Assembly (NCBI RefSeq): GCF_900111235.1
Contig: NZ_FOJI01000009.1
Location: 124,001-188,000, forward strand
Direction: 5' to 3'
Length of the DNA: 64,000 bases
Source of the DNA: [Clostridium] fimetarium
GTDB lineage: Bacteria > Bacillota > Clostridia > Lachnospirales > Lachnospiraceae
The position numbers and the translations under genes are program-made. Shown in pieces: positions 26,608 through 35,745 of the stretch; positions within the stretch are counted from its first letter, which is position 1, and the number at the start of each line of letters is the position of its first letter. The notes under the pieces were generated by a model. That model was not told where the DNA came from. It saw nothing but the letters and a program-made list of their open reading frames with translations, and searched no databases.

Positions 26608-28026
26608 ATGACAAACTCAGAAATCGTACAGAAATTATGGAACTTATGCAATGTATTAAGGGATGATGGAATTACTTATCATCAATATGTAACAGAGCTT
26701 ACTTATATTTTGTTCTTAAAGATGGCAAAGGAAACCGATACAGAAAGTCAGATACCCGAAAAATACAGATGGGTTGAGCTTGTTAAACGTGATGGTATTG
26801 TGTTAAAGGATTACTATGAAGAACTGTTAAGTGAACTTGGAAAGAATGGAACTGGTAGAATAAAAGATATATATTCGGGCGCACGTACTAATATAGAAGA
26901 ACCTGCAAATCTTAGAAAAATCATTGTAAGTATCAATGATTTGGACTGGTATAGTGCAAAAGAAGAAGGTTTGGGGAATCTATATGAAGGTCTTTTAGAA
27001 AAAAATGCAAATGAAAAAAAATCGGGTGCTGGGCAATATTTTACGCCAAGAGTATTAATTGATATTATGACGAAACTTGTGGCTCCACAACCTGGTGAGA
27101 GATGTAACGACCCAGCTTGCGGTACATTTGGATTTATGATTGCCGCAGATACTTATGTAAAGAAGCATACTAAAGATATGTTTGATTTATCGGTTGACCA
27201 ACAGAATTTTCAAAAATATGAAGCATTTACAGGTGGAGAGCTTGTGCACGAAACACATAGATTAGCTCTTATGAATGCTATGTTACATGATATTGAAGGT
27301 AAAATATATTTATGTGATACATTATCTAATCAGGGTAAAGTAATGAAAGATTATGATGTAGTGTTAACGAATCCTCCATTTGGTACTAAAAAAGGTGGAG
27401 AGCGTGTATCAAGAGATGATTTGACATTTACTACTAGTAATAAGCAACTGAACTTTTTGCAACATATTTATCGTTCACTAAAGGCGAATGGAAAAGCAAG
27501 AGCAGCTGTTGTTCTTCCTGATAATGTATTGTTTGCAGATGGTGATGGTCAGTCTATTCGTAATGACCTTATGGATAAATGTAATCTTCATACAATTCTT
27601 AGACTTCCTACAGGTATTTTCTATGCCCAGGGAGTTAAGACAAATGTATTATTCTTTACTAGAGAGAAAACAGAACTGAAAAATACAAAGAAAGTTTGGA
27701 TTTATGACTTAAGAACGAATATGTCTAACTTTGGTAAGACTAATACTTTAAATCCAGGGAATTTTGAAGGATTTATTAATGCATATACAACAGAAGATAG
27801 AAATAAAGTGGAAGATGAAAGATGGTCATGCTTTACAAGAGAACAGATAAAAGAGAAAAATAATAGCTTGGATTTAGGCCTTATAAAAGATGATAGCATT
27901 ATAGAGTATGAAGATTTGCCAGACCCAATTGAAAGTGGAGAGGAAGTTATTGCAAAACTTTCAGAAGCTATGGATTTAATTCAAAGTGTTGTAAATGAAT
28001 TGAAGAGTCTGGAAGGTAATAAATAA
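26608..28026 (+). CDS. hsdM: type I restriction-modification, M subunit
   Basis: The 472-residue protein has an N-terminal helical HsdM_N domain, the SAM motif DPACGTFGFMIA near residue 167 and the N6-adenine methyltransferase motif NPPF near 254 (LTNPPFGTKKGG). It methylates adenine in the site chosen by HsdS. It starts 19 bases after hsdR behind AAAGGAG and overlaps hsdS in a TAATG. All key motifs are intact. Confidence 0.97.
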   Translation: MTNSEIVQKLWNLCNVLRDDGITYHQYVTELTYILFLKMAKETDTESQIPEKYRWVELVKRDGIVLKDYYEELLSELGKNGTGRIKDIYSGARTNIEEPANLRKIIVSINDLDWYSAKEEGLGNLYEGLLEKNANEKKSGAGQYFTPRVLIDIMTKLVAPQPGERCNDPACGTFGFMIAADTYVKKHTKDMFDLSVDQQNFQKYEAFTGGELVHETHRLALMNAMLHDIEGKIYLCDTLSNQGKVMKDYDVVLTNPPFGTKKGGERVSRDDLTFTTSNKQLNFLQHIYRSLKANGKARAAVVLPDNVLFADGDGQSIRNDLMDKCNLHTILRLPTGIFYAQGVKTNVLFFTREKTELKNTKKVWIYDLRTNMSNFGKTNTLNPGNFEGFINAYTTEDRNKVEDERWSCFTREQIKEKNNSLDLGLIKDDSIIEYEDLPDPIESGEEVIAKLSEAMDLIQSVVNELKSLEGNK

Positions 28027-29402
28027 TGGCGAAGAAAGTTAAAGTGTTGAAAGAAATGATGGAACAAGCACTTATATCTGAAGAAAAACAACTATATGAG
28101 ATACCTATGAATTGGTGCTGGGTAAAATTTGGGTGCTTAGCAGAGGATATGGCAGATGGTCCATTTGGAAGCAACCTAAAAAGAGAGCACTACACTGATA
28201 AAAAAGAAGTACGAATTATTCAGTTAAGTAACATAGGAGAAAATGGTTGGAAGGATAAGAATACAAAGTATACTACTTATGAACATGCTAAGACTATTTC
28301 ACGAAGTATGGTGAAATCTGGTGAAATCGTTATTGCAAAAATGATGCCTGCTGGAAGAGCAATAAAAGTACCAAATGAGGAAAATGCATATATACTATCA
28401 TCGGATTCTGTAAAATTTGTTCCAAAGAAATTGTTAAACAAAGATTATTTGTTATATGCAATAAATAGTAACTTCTTTAGAAATCAAGTTTCAGCAGAAA
28501 CGCAAGGGATTACAAGGGCAAGAACAAGTATTGGAAAAATGAAAACTTATGCATTCCCATTACCGCCATTAGAAGAGCAGAAAAGAATTATAGAACAAAT
28601 TGAGAATTTGTTTAGTAAATTAGATGAAGCATCATTACTAATTAATGAGATAGAAGAAAGTTATTTTACCACTAAAGCGGCTATTCTTAACAAAGCATTT
28701 AGCGGGGTGATTACAAAAAAATGGAGAGAAAAAAGTAATATCCATGAGATTGCATGGGATGAGCATAAGCTTGTGGAATATGTAGATACGCAATATGGTT
28801 ATACAGAAGTATCGACAAATGAAGAAATCGGCCCCCATTATTTAAGAATTACTGATATACAAGATGGTAAAGTTAATTGGAATAGTGTTCCACATTGTAA
28901 AATTGAAGATACACAATATGAAAAATATTGCATATCTTCAAATGATATTGTTGTTGCTAGAACAGGAGCAACAACAGGTAAGAGTTTTTTGATAGAAGAT
29001 GTAGAAAATGCAGTATTTGCATCATATTTAATAAGAATCACTATAAAAACTGGAATGGAATTATTGCCACAGTATTTATATCTATTTATGCAGTCACAAA
29101 AATATTGGTCACAAATTACAGATTTTAGTCAAGGAACTGCGCAACCAGGAGTAAATGCAAATAAATTAAAAGAATTAATAATTCCAGTACCAAGTATAGA
29201 AGAACAGAAACAAGTGGTTATAGAATTAAATATAATTTTAGGAAAACTTGATTCAGGGATAGAAGGTATTCATAGTTTAAATAATATCAAGCTAATTAAA
29301 AAATCAATTTTAGCAAAAGCCTTTCGTGGTCAATTATCTACCACTGATTTATCGGAAGAAAGTTCAATAGAGTTATTAAAAGAAATATTGAAAACTGAAT
29401 GA
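28026..29402 (+). CDS. hsdS: type I restriction-modification, S (specificity) subunit
   Basis: The 458-residue protein has two target recognition domains (about residues 15-180 and 235-400), each followed by the conserved coiled-coil region (PLPPLEEQKRIIEQIENLFS and SIEEQKQVVIELN). The two domains differ, so the recognition site is bipartite and asymmetric. It is coupled to hsdM through TAATG and followed by a strong terminator. No inverted hsdS copy for phase switching is in the window. Confidence 0.95.
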   Translation: MAKKVKVLKEMMEQALISEEKQLYEIPMNWCWVKFGCLAEDMADGPFGSNLKREHYTDKKEVRIIQLSNIGENGWKDKNTKYTTYEHAKTISRSMVKSGEIVIAKMMPAGRAIKVPNEENAYILSSDSVKFVPKKLLNKDYLLYAINSNFFRNQVSAETQGITRARTSIGKMKTYAFPLPPLEEQKRIIEQIENLFSKLDEASLLINEIEESYFTTKAAILNKAFSGVITKKWREKSNIHEIAWDEHKLVEYVDTQYGYTEVSTNEEIGPHYLRITDIQDGKVNWNSVPHCKIEDTQYEKYCISSNDIVVARTGATTGKSFLIEDVENAVFASYLIRITIKTGMELLPQYLYLFMQSQKYWSQITDFSQGTAQPGVNANKLKELIIPVPSIEEQKQVVIELNIILGKLDSGIEGIHSLNNIKLIKKSILAKAFRGQLSTTDLSEESSIELLKEILKTE

Positions 29403-29430
29403 TGTACCGAATATAACCAATAAACGAAAC

Positions 29431-29506
29431 ATACACAAAAACTCCCTGATTTCCAGGGAGTTTTGCTATACACTCCATTATTCCTACACCATTTCTACAC
29501 CAATTA
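29431..29506 (+). repeat. attachment-like direct repeat, left copy
   Basis: About 76 bases match 31729-31805 at roughly 85%: the terminator AAAACTCCCTG/CAGGGAGTTTT (29437-29464), then CTACACCATTTCTACACCAAT. In the right copy this second part is the 3' end of an integrase gene (GVKMV-stop). Here it is a relic of the same end with no integrase body, as expected for an element end left beside an insertion. Confidence 0.7.
29437..29464. terminator. intrinsic terminator after hsdS
   Basis: AAAACTCCCTG and CAGGGAGTTTT form an 11-base stem with a six-base loop, with A and T tails on both sides. Confidence 0.9.
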
Positions 29507-29589
29507 CAAAAATTAAACGAATGATTCTGGAAAAGATTATTTTATATTAATATGGTATAATTTGAGAAATAAAATATTTGGAGGCATAG

Positions 29590-30072
29590 ATGAAACTTAT
29601 AAATCAAATGACTAATGAGGAATTATATAAAGTTGTAACACAAAGAAAATTAGATATTCAAATATTTCGCATAGAGGTAAAACAGACAGGATTTAATGAA
29701 GAAAAAGAACTTGTATTTAGATTATTAGATGAAGTTTTAAAAGGTGATGTAGGAAGATATAAAGATGATTTAGTATATATAAATGCTCAATTAGTGGAAC
29801 TTTTTAAAAATAATTTCAAGTCTATATATGTAGATGGTGATGATTATTTCTTTAATGAAGGAAAGAACAAAAAGTTGATTAGCGCAGTACTATTATTTGA
29901 GGAATTTATTGTGACGTTTGATAGAATGAGTAGAGAAAGAGAATTGTTTTATAAAGATGCAATCAGAGCAACTTTCGATGATGGTCAGGAATTGGTACTT
30001 CCACGTGAAATTGATGCTTGGATTGAAGGTATAACTAATAAGATTGCCCAATTTAAAAAAATTATAATATAA
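29590..30072 (+). CDS. unknown protein, first gene of a two-gene module
   Basis: The 160-residue protein is rich in charged helices (NQMTNEELYKVVTQRKLDIQ; ELFYKDAIRATFDDGQELVL) with no motif I recognise. It starts behind TTGGAGG and ends 41 bases before the second gene. The pair lies between the two attachment-like repeats, so it behaves as a cassette next to the integrase. It may be the partner that activates or restrains the larger protein. Confidence 0.6.
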   Translation: MKLINQMTNEELYKVVTQRKLDIQIFRIEVKQTGFNEEKELVFRLLDEVLKGDVGRYKDDLVYINAQLVELFKNNFKSIYVDGDDYFFNEGKNKKLISAVLLFEEFIVTFDRMSRERELFYKDAIRATFDDGQELVLPREIDAWIEGITNKIAQFKKIII

Positions 30073-30113
30073 TTATTAGGTTTTTTAATTTTTATTGACG
30101 AAGGAGAATAAGC

Positions 30114-31721
30114 TTGAATATCATACAAAATATAGATATAAGACGGAATTTATTAGAGCAGATGCTGATGGAAGAAATAGATAGTCAAAATTATAAAATA
30201 TTTGAAATACTTTATAAAGAACTTAATTTATATGATAATAAAAGATTGATGGAAACACACAAAACAAATCCTAAAGATTGTAATGTTATTACAGATAGTA
30301 TATTTCTAGATATTTTAGAAATAACTTTGAATGAGATTTTTAGTAATAATAATTTAGAAATAAAGGATATACTAGAAACTTACTATAATGCACAATATCC
30401 TTACGTTGTACAGAATATAGAAAGATGTAAAGGGAATAAGAAGAAATATCTTGATTCACTTAAAGGAAAAAGTAAAAGTTTAGTTTATAATCTTTACTTA
30501 TTTTATTATTACACTACAAATGGAGACCCCACAATTAGCGATATCGCAGAATTGAAATTAATATATAATACAGTTTATTCAGGTTACACAGGTAATGTTA
30601 CATACATAGAACAGCTTGAAAACGAATGGGGAATTCAAAATTTAAGAGATAATAAGATACATCAACGATTCTTAGGAAAAAGAAAAATTGAATTAGCAGA
30701 ATATCTTAATGTGCAAGTGCACGAAATAGAAGATGTATTAATAGATATGATGTGGATTAATAAACAAACGGGTGTTTCAAACGATAAGTTTTATAAGTTT
30801 ATAGAATGTGAGGAAGGTAGTTTTAAAATTTTAGATAAATATAAAATTACAGTGTCTCCACTTCATCTTTATTGCACTAAGAAAAATCTAAAGAAAATAA
30901 TTCAAGATAATTTTGAGATGTTATGTAATGGAATGCTTATATGGGAATTAAGCTCTATGAAACAATATTCTAAGGAAAAATTGACATTGAATATGATAAA
31001 TCGTCATGTTACAATGGAAAATCCAGAGGCATTCTTGAATAAATTAGCAAGTTCAATATACTTTGAATTACTAAGTAAACTGTACTATGATAGCATAGAA
31101 TTATATTATAAGAATTTTTCATTTGATAAAATTACAGGTATGAATGCTATTTATAATATGCAAGAAGATATAAAGAAACTAAAAGAAGTGATTTCAGAAA
31201 AATCAGAATATACAAATAAATTGAACGAAGAAAATTTCAGCTTAAAACAGAAAGTAAATAGTCAAATGAAAGTAGAAGATAGGCCGTTTATTGAGCAAAT
31301 CACATTATTCGAAAGACAACGGGCTCAAGCAAATTTGGAAAATCAATCATTAAAGCAAAAAGTAAGCGACCAAGAAAAATATATAGAATTGCTCGAAAGT
31401 AAAGACGTTATAGAAGAAGAGATAATCTATAGGATAGAAGATATTAGTTCTAAAAAGTTATTATTTATTGGCGGTATGAATGAAATGGTAGATAGAATAA
31501 AACCGATATTCCCCAATTCAATATTTGTAAGTGATGAGGGTATAAAAGTAAATTCAGATGTTAAAGCCATTGTAATGTTTCCTAAATATATGAATCATAA
31601 ATTGTTCTATAAATATATAGCGGTAGCAAGAGAAAATAATATTAAGGTAGTGTATTGTAATAATAATAATGACAAAATGGTACTTGGAGAGATTTATAGA
31701 CAAATAGTATTAGTAAAATAG
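30114..31721 (+). CDS. unknown coiled-coil protein with C-terminal DUF2325-like domain
   Basis: The 535-residue protein (TTG start behind GAAGGAG) has a helical body, a coiled coil at about residues 345-430 (LNEENFSLKQKVNSQMKVED; LENQSLKQKVSDQEKYIELL) and a C-terminal domain: KKLLFIGGMNEMVDRIKPIF then VKAIVMFPKYMNHKLFYKYI and NIKVVYCNN. That order (GG loop, VSDEG, a buried strand, NH...) matches DUF2325, a Rossmann-like domain of unknown ligand. The body has a region around residues 180-260 with a possible HTH. Function unknown; the cassette position suggests defence cargo. Confidence 0.6.
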   Translation: MNIIQNIDIRRNLLEQMLMEEIDSQNYKIFEILYKELNLYDNKRLMETHKTNPKDCNVITDSIFLDILEITLNEIFSNNNLEIKDILETYYNAQYPYVVQNIERCKGNKKKYLDSLKGKSKSLVYNLYLFYYYTTNGDPTISDIAELKLIYNTVYSGYTGNVTYIEQLENEWGIQNLRDNKIHQRFLGKRKIELAEYLNVQVHEIEDVLIDMMWINKQTGVSNDKFYKFIECEEGSFKILDKYKITVSPLHLYCTKKNLKKIIQDNFEMLCNGMLIWELSSMKQYSKEKLTLNMINRHVTMENPEAFLNKLASSIYFELLSKLYYDSIELYYKNFSFDKITGMNAIYNMQEDIKKLKEVISEKSEYTNKLNEENFSLKQKVNSQMKVEDRPFIEQITLFERQRAQANLENQSLKQKVSDQEKYIELLESKDVIEEEIIYRIEDISSKKLLFIGGMNEMVDRIKPIFPNSIFVSDEGIKVNSDVKAIVMFPKYMNHKLFYKYIAVARENNIKVVYCNNNNDKMVLGEIYRQIVLVK

Positions 31722-31728
31722 AATATCT

Positions 31729-31805
31729 ATACACAAAAACTCCCTGCTTTCCAGGGAGTTTTGCTATGCTTGCCATTTCTTCTACACCATTTTCACACCA
31801 ATCGC
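31729..31805 (+). repeat. attachment-like direct repeat, right copy (overlaps integrase 3' end)
   Basis: Second copy of the repeat at 29431-29506. Its terminator (31736-31762) is shared, and its distal part encodes the last residues of the first integrase. The pair encloses the two-gene module at 29590-31721. Confidence 0.7.
31736..31762. terminator. intrinsic terminator between the module and the integrase
   Basis: AAAACTCCCTG and CAGGGAGTTTT form an 11-base stem with T tails on both strands, serving both convergent genes. Confidence 0.85.
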
Positions 31806-32933
31806 CTTAAATTTGCTCATAGAATCTTTTAGATTATCCTGAGTGGGATGGTCATATATATCTAAAGTTGTCCGAATTGATTTATGACCCAAAATAGCTG
31901 AGACATTTTTGATATTCATACCAGATGCAATGGCCTGGCTTGTGAACATATGCCGAAACATATGTGGATGTAAGTGTTGTATAACAAGTCTTTCATCATT
32001 CATATACTTTTCAATGCTTCTAAGTGATGAACAGAGAGAAGATTGAGAAATCATTTTACCATTTTTAGTAAAGACTAAATCTCCAAATTCTGAATAAGTA
32101 TCAATATCCACAGTCTCATTATTTCCTTTATGAGTTATCAACACTTTTTCAATTGCAGGCGTGATTGGAATGATTCGAGATGAACTTTTGGTCTTGGGGT
32201 TATTTATTTCAAATTTGCGTTCGCCATTTTTGTTGATTTCCCTGACTGTTCTATCAATTGTAATCTGCATCTTTTTAAAATTTATGTTATCCCATATTAA
32301 GGACCTGATTTCTCCGCTTCTCATACCAGTTAAATAAAGTAACTGATATAAATTTTCCCAGTCATATTTCGCTTTATGAATATAGGTGAAAAATCGTTCG
32401 ATTTCAATATCTGACAATACCATTTTCTTAATCTCTTTTTTTGAATAGAGTATAACTCCTAAAAGTGGATTTTTACTAATAAAGTCATTTGAAAGTGCTG
32501 CCTGAAAGATTTGTTGAGATATCATCTTGACCTGTTGAATGGAAGATGGTTTATGACCCATTTCCTGCATATCATCAAATAAATTTATAAAATCGATTGC
32601 TCGAACATCAGTTAAATTCATTTCACCTATTGCATTTGCAATGTGATTATAGGCATTTCGATAGCCTGCTTTTGTTGTTCCAGCTAAATTCGACTTATAT
32701 TTATTAATCCAAATTGAGAAAAATTCATTAACCGTAACATCAAGACCGTCACCACCAATCCCGTGAATATCATTTGTAAGAGCAGTCTCTAATTTTGTTC
32801 TTAAGTTATCTAAGTTTTTATCTAAAATATATTTCAATTGGCCATTACTATTATGGTATTTTGCCATATAAGTTCCATTTGCTCTTTCACTAAGAAATTT
32901 TCCGAGCTCTCGGCCCTTTAAATCAGTTCCCAT
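31782..32933 (-). CDS. tyrosine recombinase (integrase 1)
   Basis: The 383-residue integrase has an N-terminal AP2-like arm-binding domain (LKGRELGKFLSERANGTYMA type), a SAM-like core-binding domain, and a catalytic domain with Arg in YLTGMRSGEIRSL, Lys in NPKTKSSSR, HPHMFRHMF, LGHKSIRTTLDIYDH with Tyr near residue 359. All catalytic residues are present. It begins one base after integrase 2 ends, so the two are co-translated. Confidence 0.92.
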   Translation of the reverse strand: MGTDLKGRELGKFLSERANGTYMAKYHNSNGQLKYILDKNLDNLRTKLETALTNDIHGIGGDGLDVTVNEFFSIWINKYKSNLAGTTKAGYRNAYNHIANAIGEMNLTDVRAIDFINLFDDMQEMGHKPSSIQQVKMISQQIFQAALSNDFISKNPLLGVILYSKKEIKKMVLSDIEIERFFTYIHKAKYDWENLYQLLYLTGMRSGEIRSLIWDNINFKKMQITIDRTVREINKNGERKFEINNPKTKSSSRIIPITPAIEKVLITHKGNNETVDIDTYSEFGDLVFTKNGKMISQSSLCSSLRSIEKYMNDERLVIQHLHPHMFRHMFTSQAIASGMNIKNVSAILGHKSIRTTLDIYDHPTQDNLKDSMSKFKAIGVKMV

Positions 32934-32934
32934 A

Positions 32935-34098
32935 TTAAATCACCTCTCTTGCTGGGCCAATCACCTTTAGTTTCGCCATTTCCTTGACCAAGTTCTCCTC
33001 GGTTACATGGGTATATAAATCCATAGTGATATTTGTCTTACTATGTCCAAGCACAACTGAAACAGTCTTGATATCAATTCCACTTTCAAAACAACGAGTC
33101 GCAAATGTATGCCTGAGCACATGGGGCGAAAAAAATTCCATAGTCATATTGTATTTTTTATTGATAGTATTAACCTTGGTTCTTAATATTTTTCTTATAT
33201 TTGTAGATGAAACCATAGAGCCATTTCTTCCGACAAAAATTAAATTTCCAAATTCACCATGATTTATTTTCTTGAATTTTAGAGTTTTCTTTCTTTGGTT
33301 GTCAAAAAAGTAGAGGGCTTCTTTTGAGAGGGGCACCATCCGTGCAGAATTTCGTGTCTTCGGTGGGTGAAGTTCATAGATGTACTTTCCGTTGCCATCT
33401 TGAACTTCGACTCTGGTTTTACGGATATATAATTCTCGTTTTTCTAAGTCCACACAATCCCAAGTTAAAGCCATAATCTCACCACATCGTAAACCACTAA
33501 GAAGTAGTATATTAAAAAATTCACAATACCAACTATCTGTGATTTCATTTAAGAATATTTCTTGTTCGTCAATAGTAAGAACTCTTATTTTCTTATCATC
33601 TTCACCATTGATGGTGATACCAACAACAGGGTTCTTTCTAATTAAATCATTTTCATATGCCTTTTGAAATATGTTAAATAAAATGGCTTTCAATCCTTTG
33701 ATTGTTCCCGTTTTATAGCTCTTCGAGTGCATAAAATCGATTATTTCTAATATATGAATCGGTTTAACAGTCGAAATATTCATGGTCCCTATTTGAGAAG
33801 ATATTATTTTATAGCCACTGACATATGAGCTTATTGTGGTACTACGGACATGGGGACGTTTATATTTTTCTAGCCATATTGCATACCATTTATCCACTGT
33901 CAAACTAGAACGGTCTCCATTAATTCCGTGTTCTTCTTCATAAATTGCATCGCCTAATGACTTCTTTATCTCTTTCAAGGATTTACTATAAATACTTTTC
34001 CGTTTGCTTTGTTTATCCGTATAACGAGCTTGATATTTGCCATCTTTTCGCTGAACGATTCCTGGTCCTAATTCTTTTCCATTAAGGTCTAATCCCAT
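32935..34098 (-). CDS. tyrosine recombinase (integrase 2)
   Basis: The 387-residue integrase has the same layout: N-terminal DLNGKELGPGIVQRKDGKYQ, then the catalytic Arg in LLSGLRCGEIMAL, Lys in PPKTRNSARM, SPHVLRHTFATRC, LGHSKTNITMDLYTH with the Tyr. Catalytic residues are intact. It is diverged from integrases 1 and 3, so it is not a fresh duplicate. AAAGGAG precedes the ATG. Confidence 0.92.
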   Translation of the reverse strand: MGLDLNGKELGPGIVQRKDGKYQARYTDKQSKRKSIYSKSLKEIKKSLGDAIYEEEHGINGDRSSLTVDKWYAIWLEKYKRPHVRSTTISSYVSGYKIISSQIGTMNISTVKPIHILEIIDFMHSKSYKTGTIKGLKAILFNIFQKAYENDLIRKNPVVGITINGEDDKKIRVLTIDEQEIFLNEITDSWYCEFFNILLLSGLRCGEIMALTWDCVDLEKRELYIRKTRVEVQDGNGKYIYELHPPKTRNSARMVPLSKEALYFFDNQRKKTLKFKKINHGEFGNLIFVGRNGSMVSSTNIRKILRTKVNTINKKYNMTMEFFSPHVLRHTFATRCFESGIDIKTVSVVLGHSKTNITMDLYTHVTEENLVKEMAKLKVIGPAREVI

Positions 34099-34374
34099 AT
34101 TTTTCCGTCTCCTTTACTGTAGTTAGTTAATATATGTACAATATAACGTATAAAAAACAACCTGTCCGTACCCTGGGAAGCAATTGGTTAAACTTCGGCG
34201 GTATGTAACGAGAAGTGGGAGTATGCTAATAGAATCTTTGTGCGTATTGTACGATGATTTATAAGCTGGCCAATATAAAACGCCATTTCATACGCCATTT
34301 GAGGTGTGAAAGAAGCATAAAAAGAGAGAAAGAAAAAGAAAAGATGACAAAGAGAGAAAGACAAAGCATAAAAT

Positions 34375-34399
34375 AGGCTTACCAAATTGGTAAGCCTAG
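34375..34399 (-). terminator. hairpin terminator of the acidic-protein gene
   Basis: TAGGCTTACC-aaatt-GGTAAGCCTA is a perfect 10-base stem, followed on the minus strand by TTTT. It lies 19 bases past the stop of the gene at 34418. Confidence 0.8.
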
Positions 34400-34417
34400 T
34401 GATTATTTAATTTTTAT

Positions 34418-34936
34418 TTAATTTTCTTTCTTCTTTTTACTTTCTTGCCATTTTTTAATCATATCATCCCCAGAATCCTTATTGTTTATTTTTACGGCAC
34501 CCCAAACTCCCAAAGCATCCTCGAGGTCTTTTAATAAATCCTTAATATCATTATTATTATTGCATATCTTTTCTATACATTGATTAAAATAATCATAATC
34601 AACATCCTCATCGGAATGCCCATTCTCATCTTCATCCTCATCGGAATCCTCTATTTCAAACCCATATAAATCCTCTAATTTTTTGATATCTTGTTCTTCT
34701 TCAATATATCTAATATTGTAATAAAAATAGCTAATTCCATCTGCTTCAATTTCATCCCTTGCACTAGATGTATGTGCCATTGCCTCAATTACAGCGGCCC
34801 CAATCGCGTCGGATGCATCAATATTAAAATGGAAATCTTCCTGGTCTAATTCCAAATCGTAGCATTTATTTATATATTCCATTCCTTCAGTAAAATTCAT
34901 AGATGCTAATTTTTTTAATTTTATTTTCTTACTCAT
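34418..34936 (-). CDS. acidic protein of unknown function
   Basis: The 172-residue protein has a very acidic segment near residues 95-112 (EIEDSDEDEDENGHSDEDVD) and overall negative charge with a basic tail (KKWQESKKKKEN). It sits between integrases 2 and 3, on their strand. Acidic proteins on mobile elements can be DNA mimics or recombination regulators; this is conjecture. I recognise no domain. AAGGAGAATTATT precedes the ATG. Confidence 0.6.
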   Translation of the reverse strand: MSKKIKLKKLASMNFTEGMEYINKCYDLELDQEDFHFNIDASDAIGAAVIEAMAHTSSARDEIEADGISYFYYNIRYIEEEQDIKKLEDLYGFEIEDSDEDEDENGHSDEDVDYDYFNQCIEKICNNNNDIKDLLKDLEDALGVWGAVKINNKDSGDDMIKKWQESKKKKEN

Positions 34937-35120
34937 AATAATTCTCCTTTGTGTGTTGGGTTAGTAGTTAATGTTATAATAAAGATAAGGCTATTAATTA
35001 TTGGTGTTTGTATTGAATATTTCTTGTTAAATATCTGCAAATGAAATATCAAATTCCATTGTATAAACTCTATTATACCAAAACTTCTGGTTATGTCATT
35101 AAATATTTGTTGATATTTTA

Positions 35121-35202
35121 GTCCCACTAAGTGCAATTATCTTTGGCTTCGTTAAACGGAGCAAATAGTTACCAAACAACCGTCTGAGTGGGAGAGTGGG
35201 AC
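35121..35202. repeat. inverted repeat between two element genes
   Basis: GTCCCACT (35121-35128) and AGTGGGAC (35195-35202) are an 8-base inverted repeat around 66 bases, which hold an inner hairpin (GCTtCGTTaaACGgAGC). It lies 19 bases past the stop of the 150-residue gene and could be a terminator fold or a recombination site. Confidence 0.5.
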
Positions 35203-35221
35203 AACTTTTAAAGTTTAATTT

Positions 35222-35674
35222 TTATGAGGATATTGGATGTACTATCTTTTTATGAATCTCTTCCATCAGTGCTAGAATTCTTGTTGCAACTTCATTAACA
35301 TCAAAAAAACTAGCAGTGGAATTATCATATATTGATTTGAAAATTATAAAATCCTTTATTTCATCTGTTTCTAATTCCACATTATATTCGGGGTCAGTAT
35401 ATATTAATGATTCGGTTTGCTCTTGTGAAAGGCCTTTTATATTGGGGACAACCAACTCTATATATACATTTCCACAATGGTCACATGCTAAACAACTGAT
35501 ATCTAAAGTAATTCCTGAAGATTCATGTTTAAGTGATAAACCTGTCTTCCAACAATCATTTTCATGTAATAACAAAATTTCACTGCGAAAAATAGCTGCT
35601 AGTTCTGCTTGAATTTCTAATGCTATTTCTGCGGAACCTATGCCTTTGTTTTTGATTAATTTATGTTTACTCAT
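35222..35674 (-). CDS. unknown protein with a Cys cluster
   Basis: The 150-residue protein carries CLACDHCGNVYIEL near residue 62, which could bind zinc, and otherwise mixed strands and helices. It lies between integrase 3 and the acidic-protein gene on the same strand, behind AAAAGGAGAAAAATTATG. I do not recognise a family. Confidence 0.55.
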   Translation of the reverse strand: MSKHKLIKNKGIGSAEIALEIQAELAAIFRSEILLLHENDCWKTGLSLKHESSGITLDISCLACDHCGNVYIELVVPNIKGLSQEQTESLIYTDPEYNVELETDEIKDFIIFKSIYDNSTASFFDVNEVATRILALMEEIHKKIVHPISS

Positions 35675-35745
35675 AATTTTTCTCCTTTTTTATGTTTATT
35701 GCATATTGTTTAACTGTAGTTTGGTTGATGCATATGGTGCTGCCC

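Noticed and set aside
34188-34385. 65-residue minus-strand frame with hydrophobic residues
   Set aside because: It lies in a purine-rich intergenic tract, overlaps the terminator at 34375 and lacks a ribosome site.
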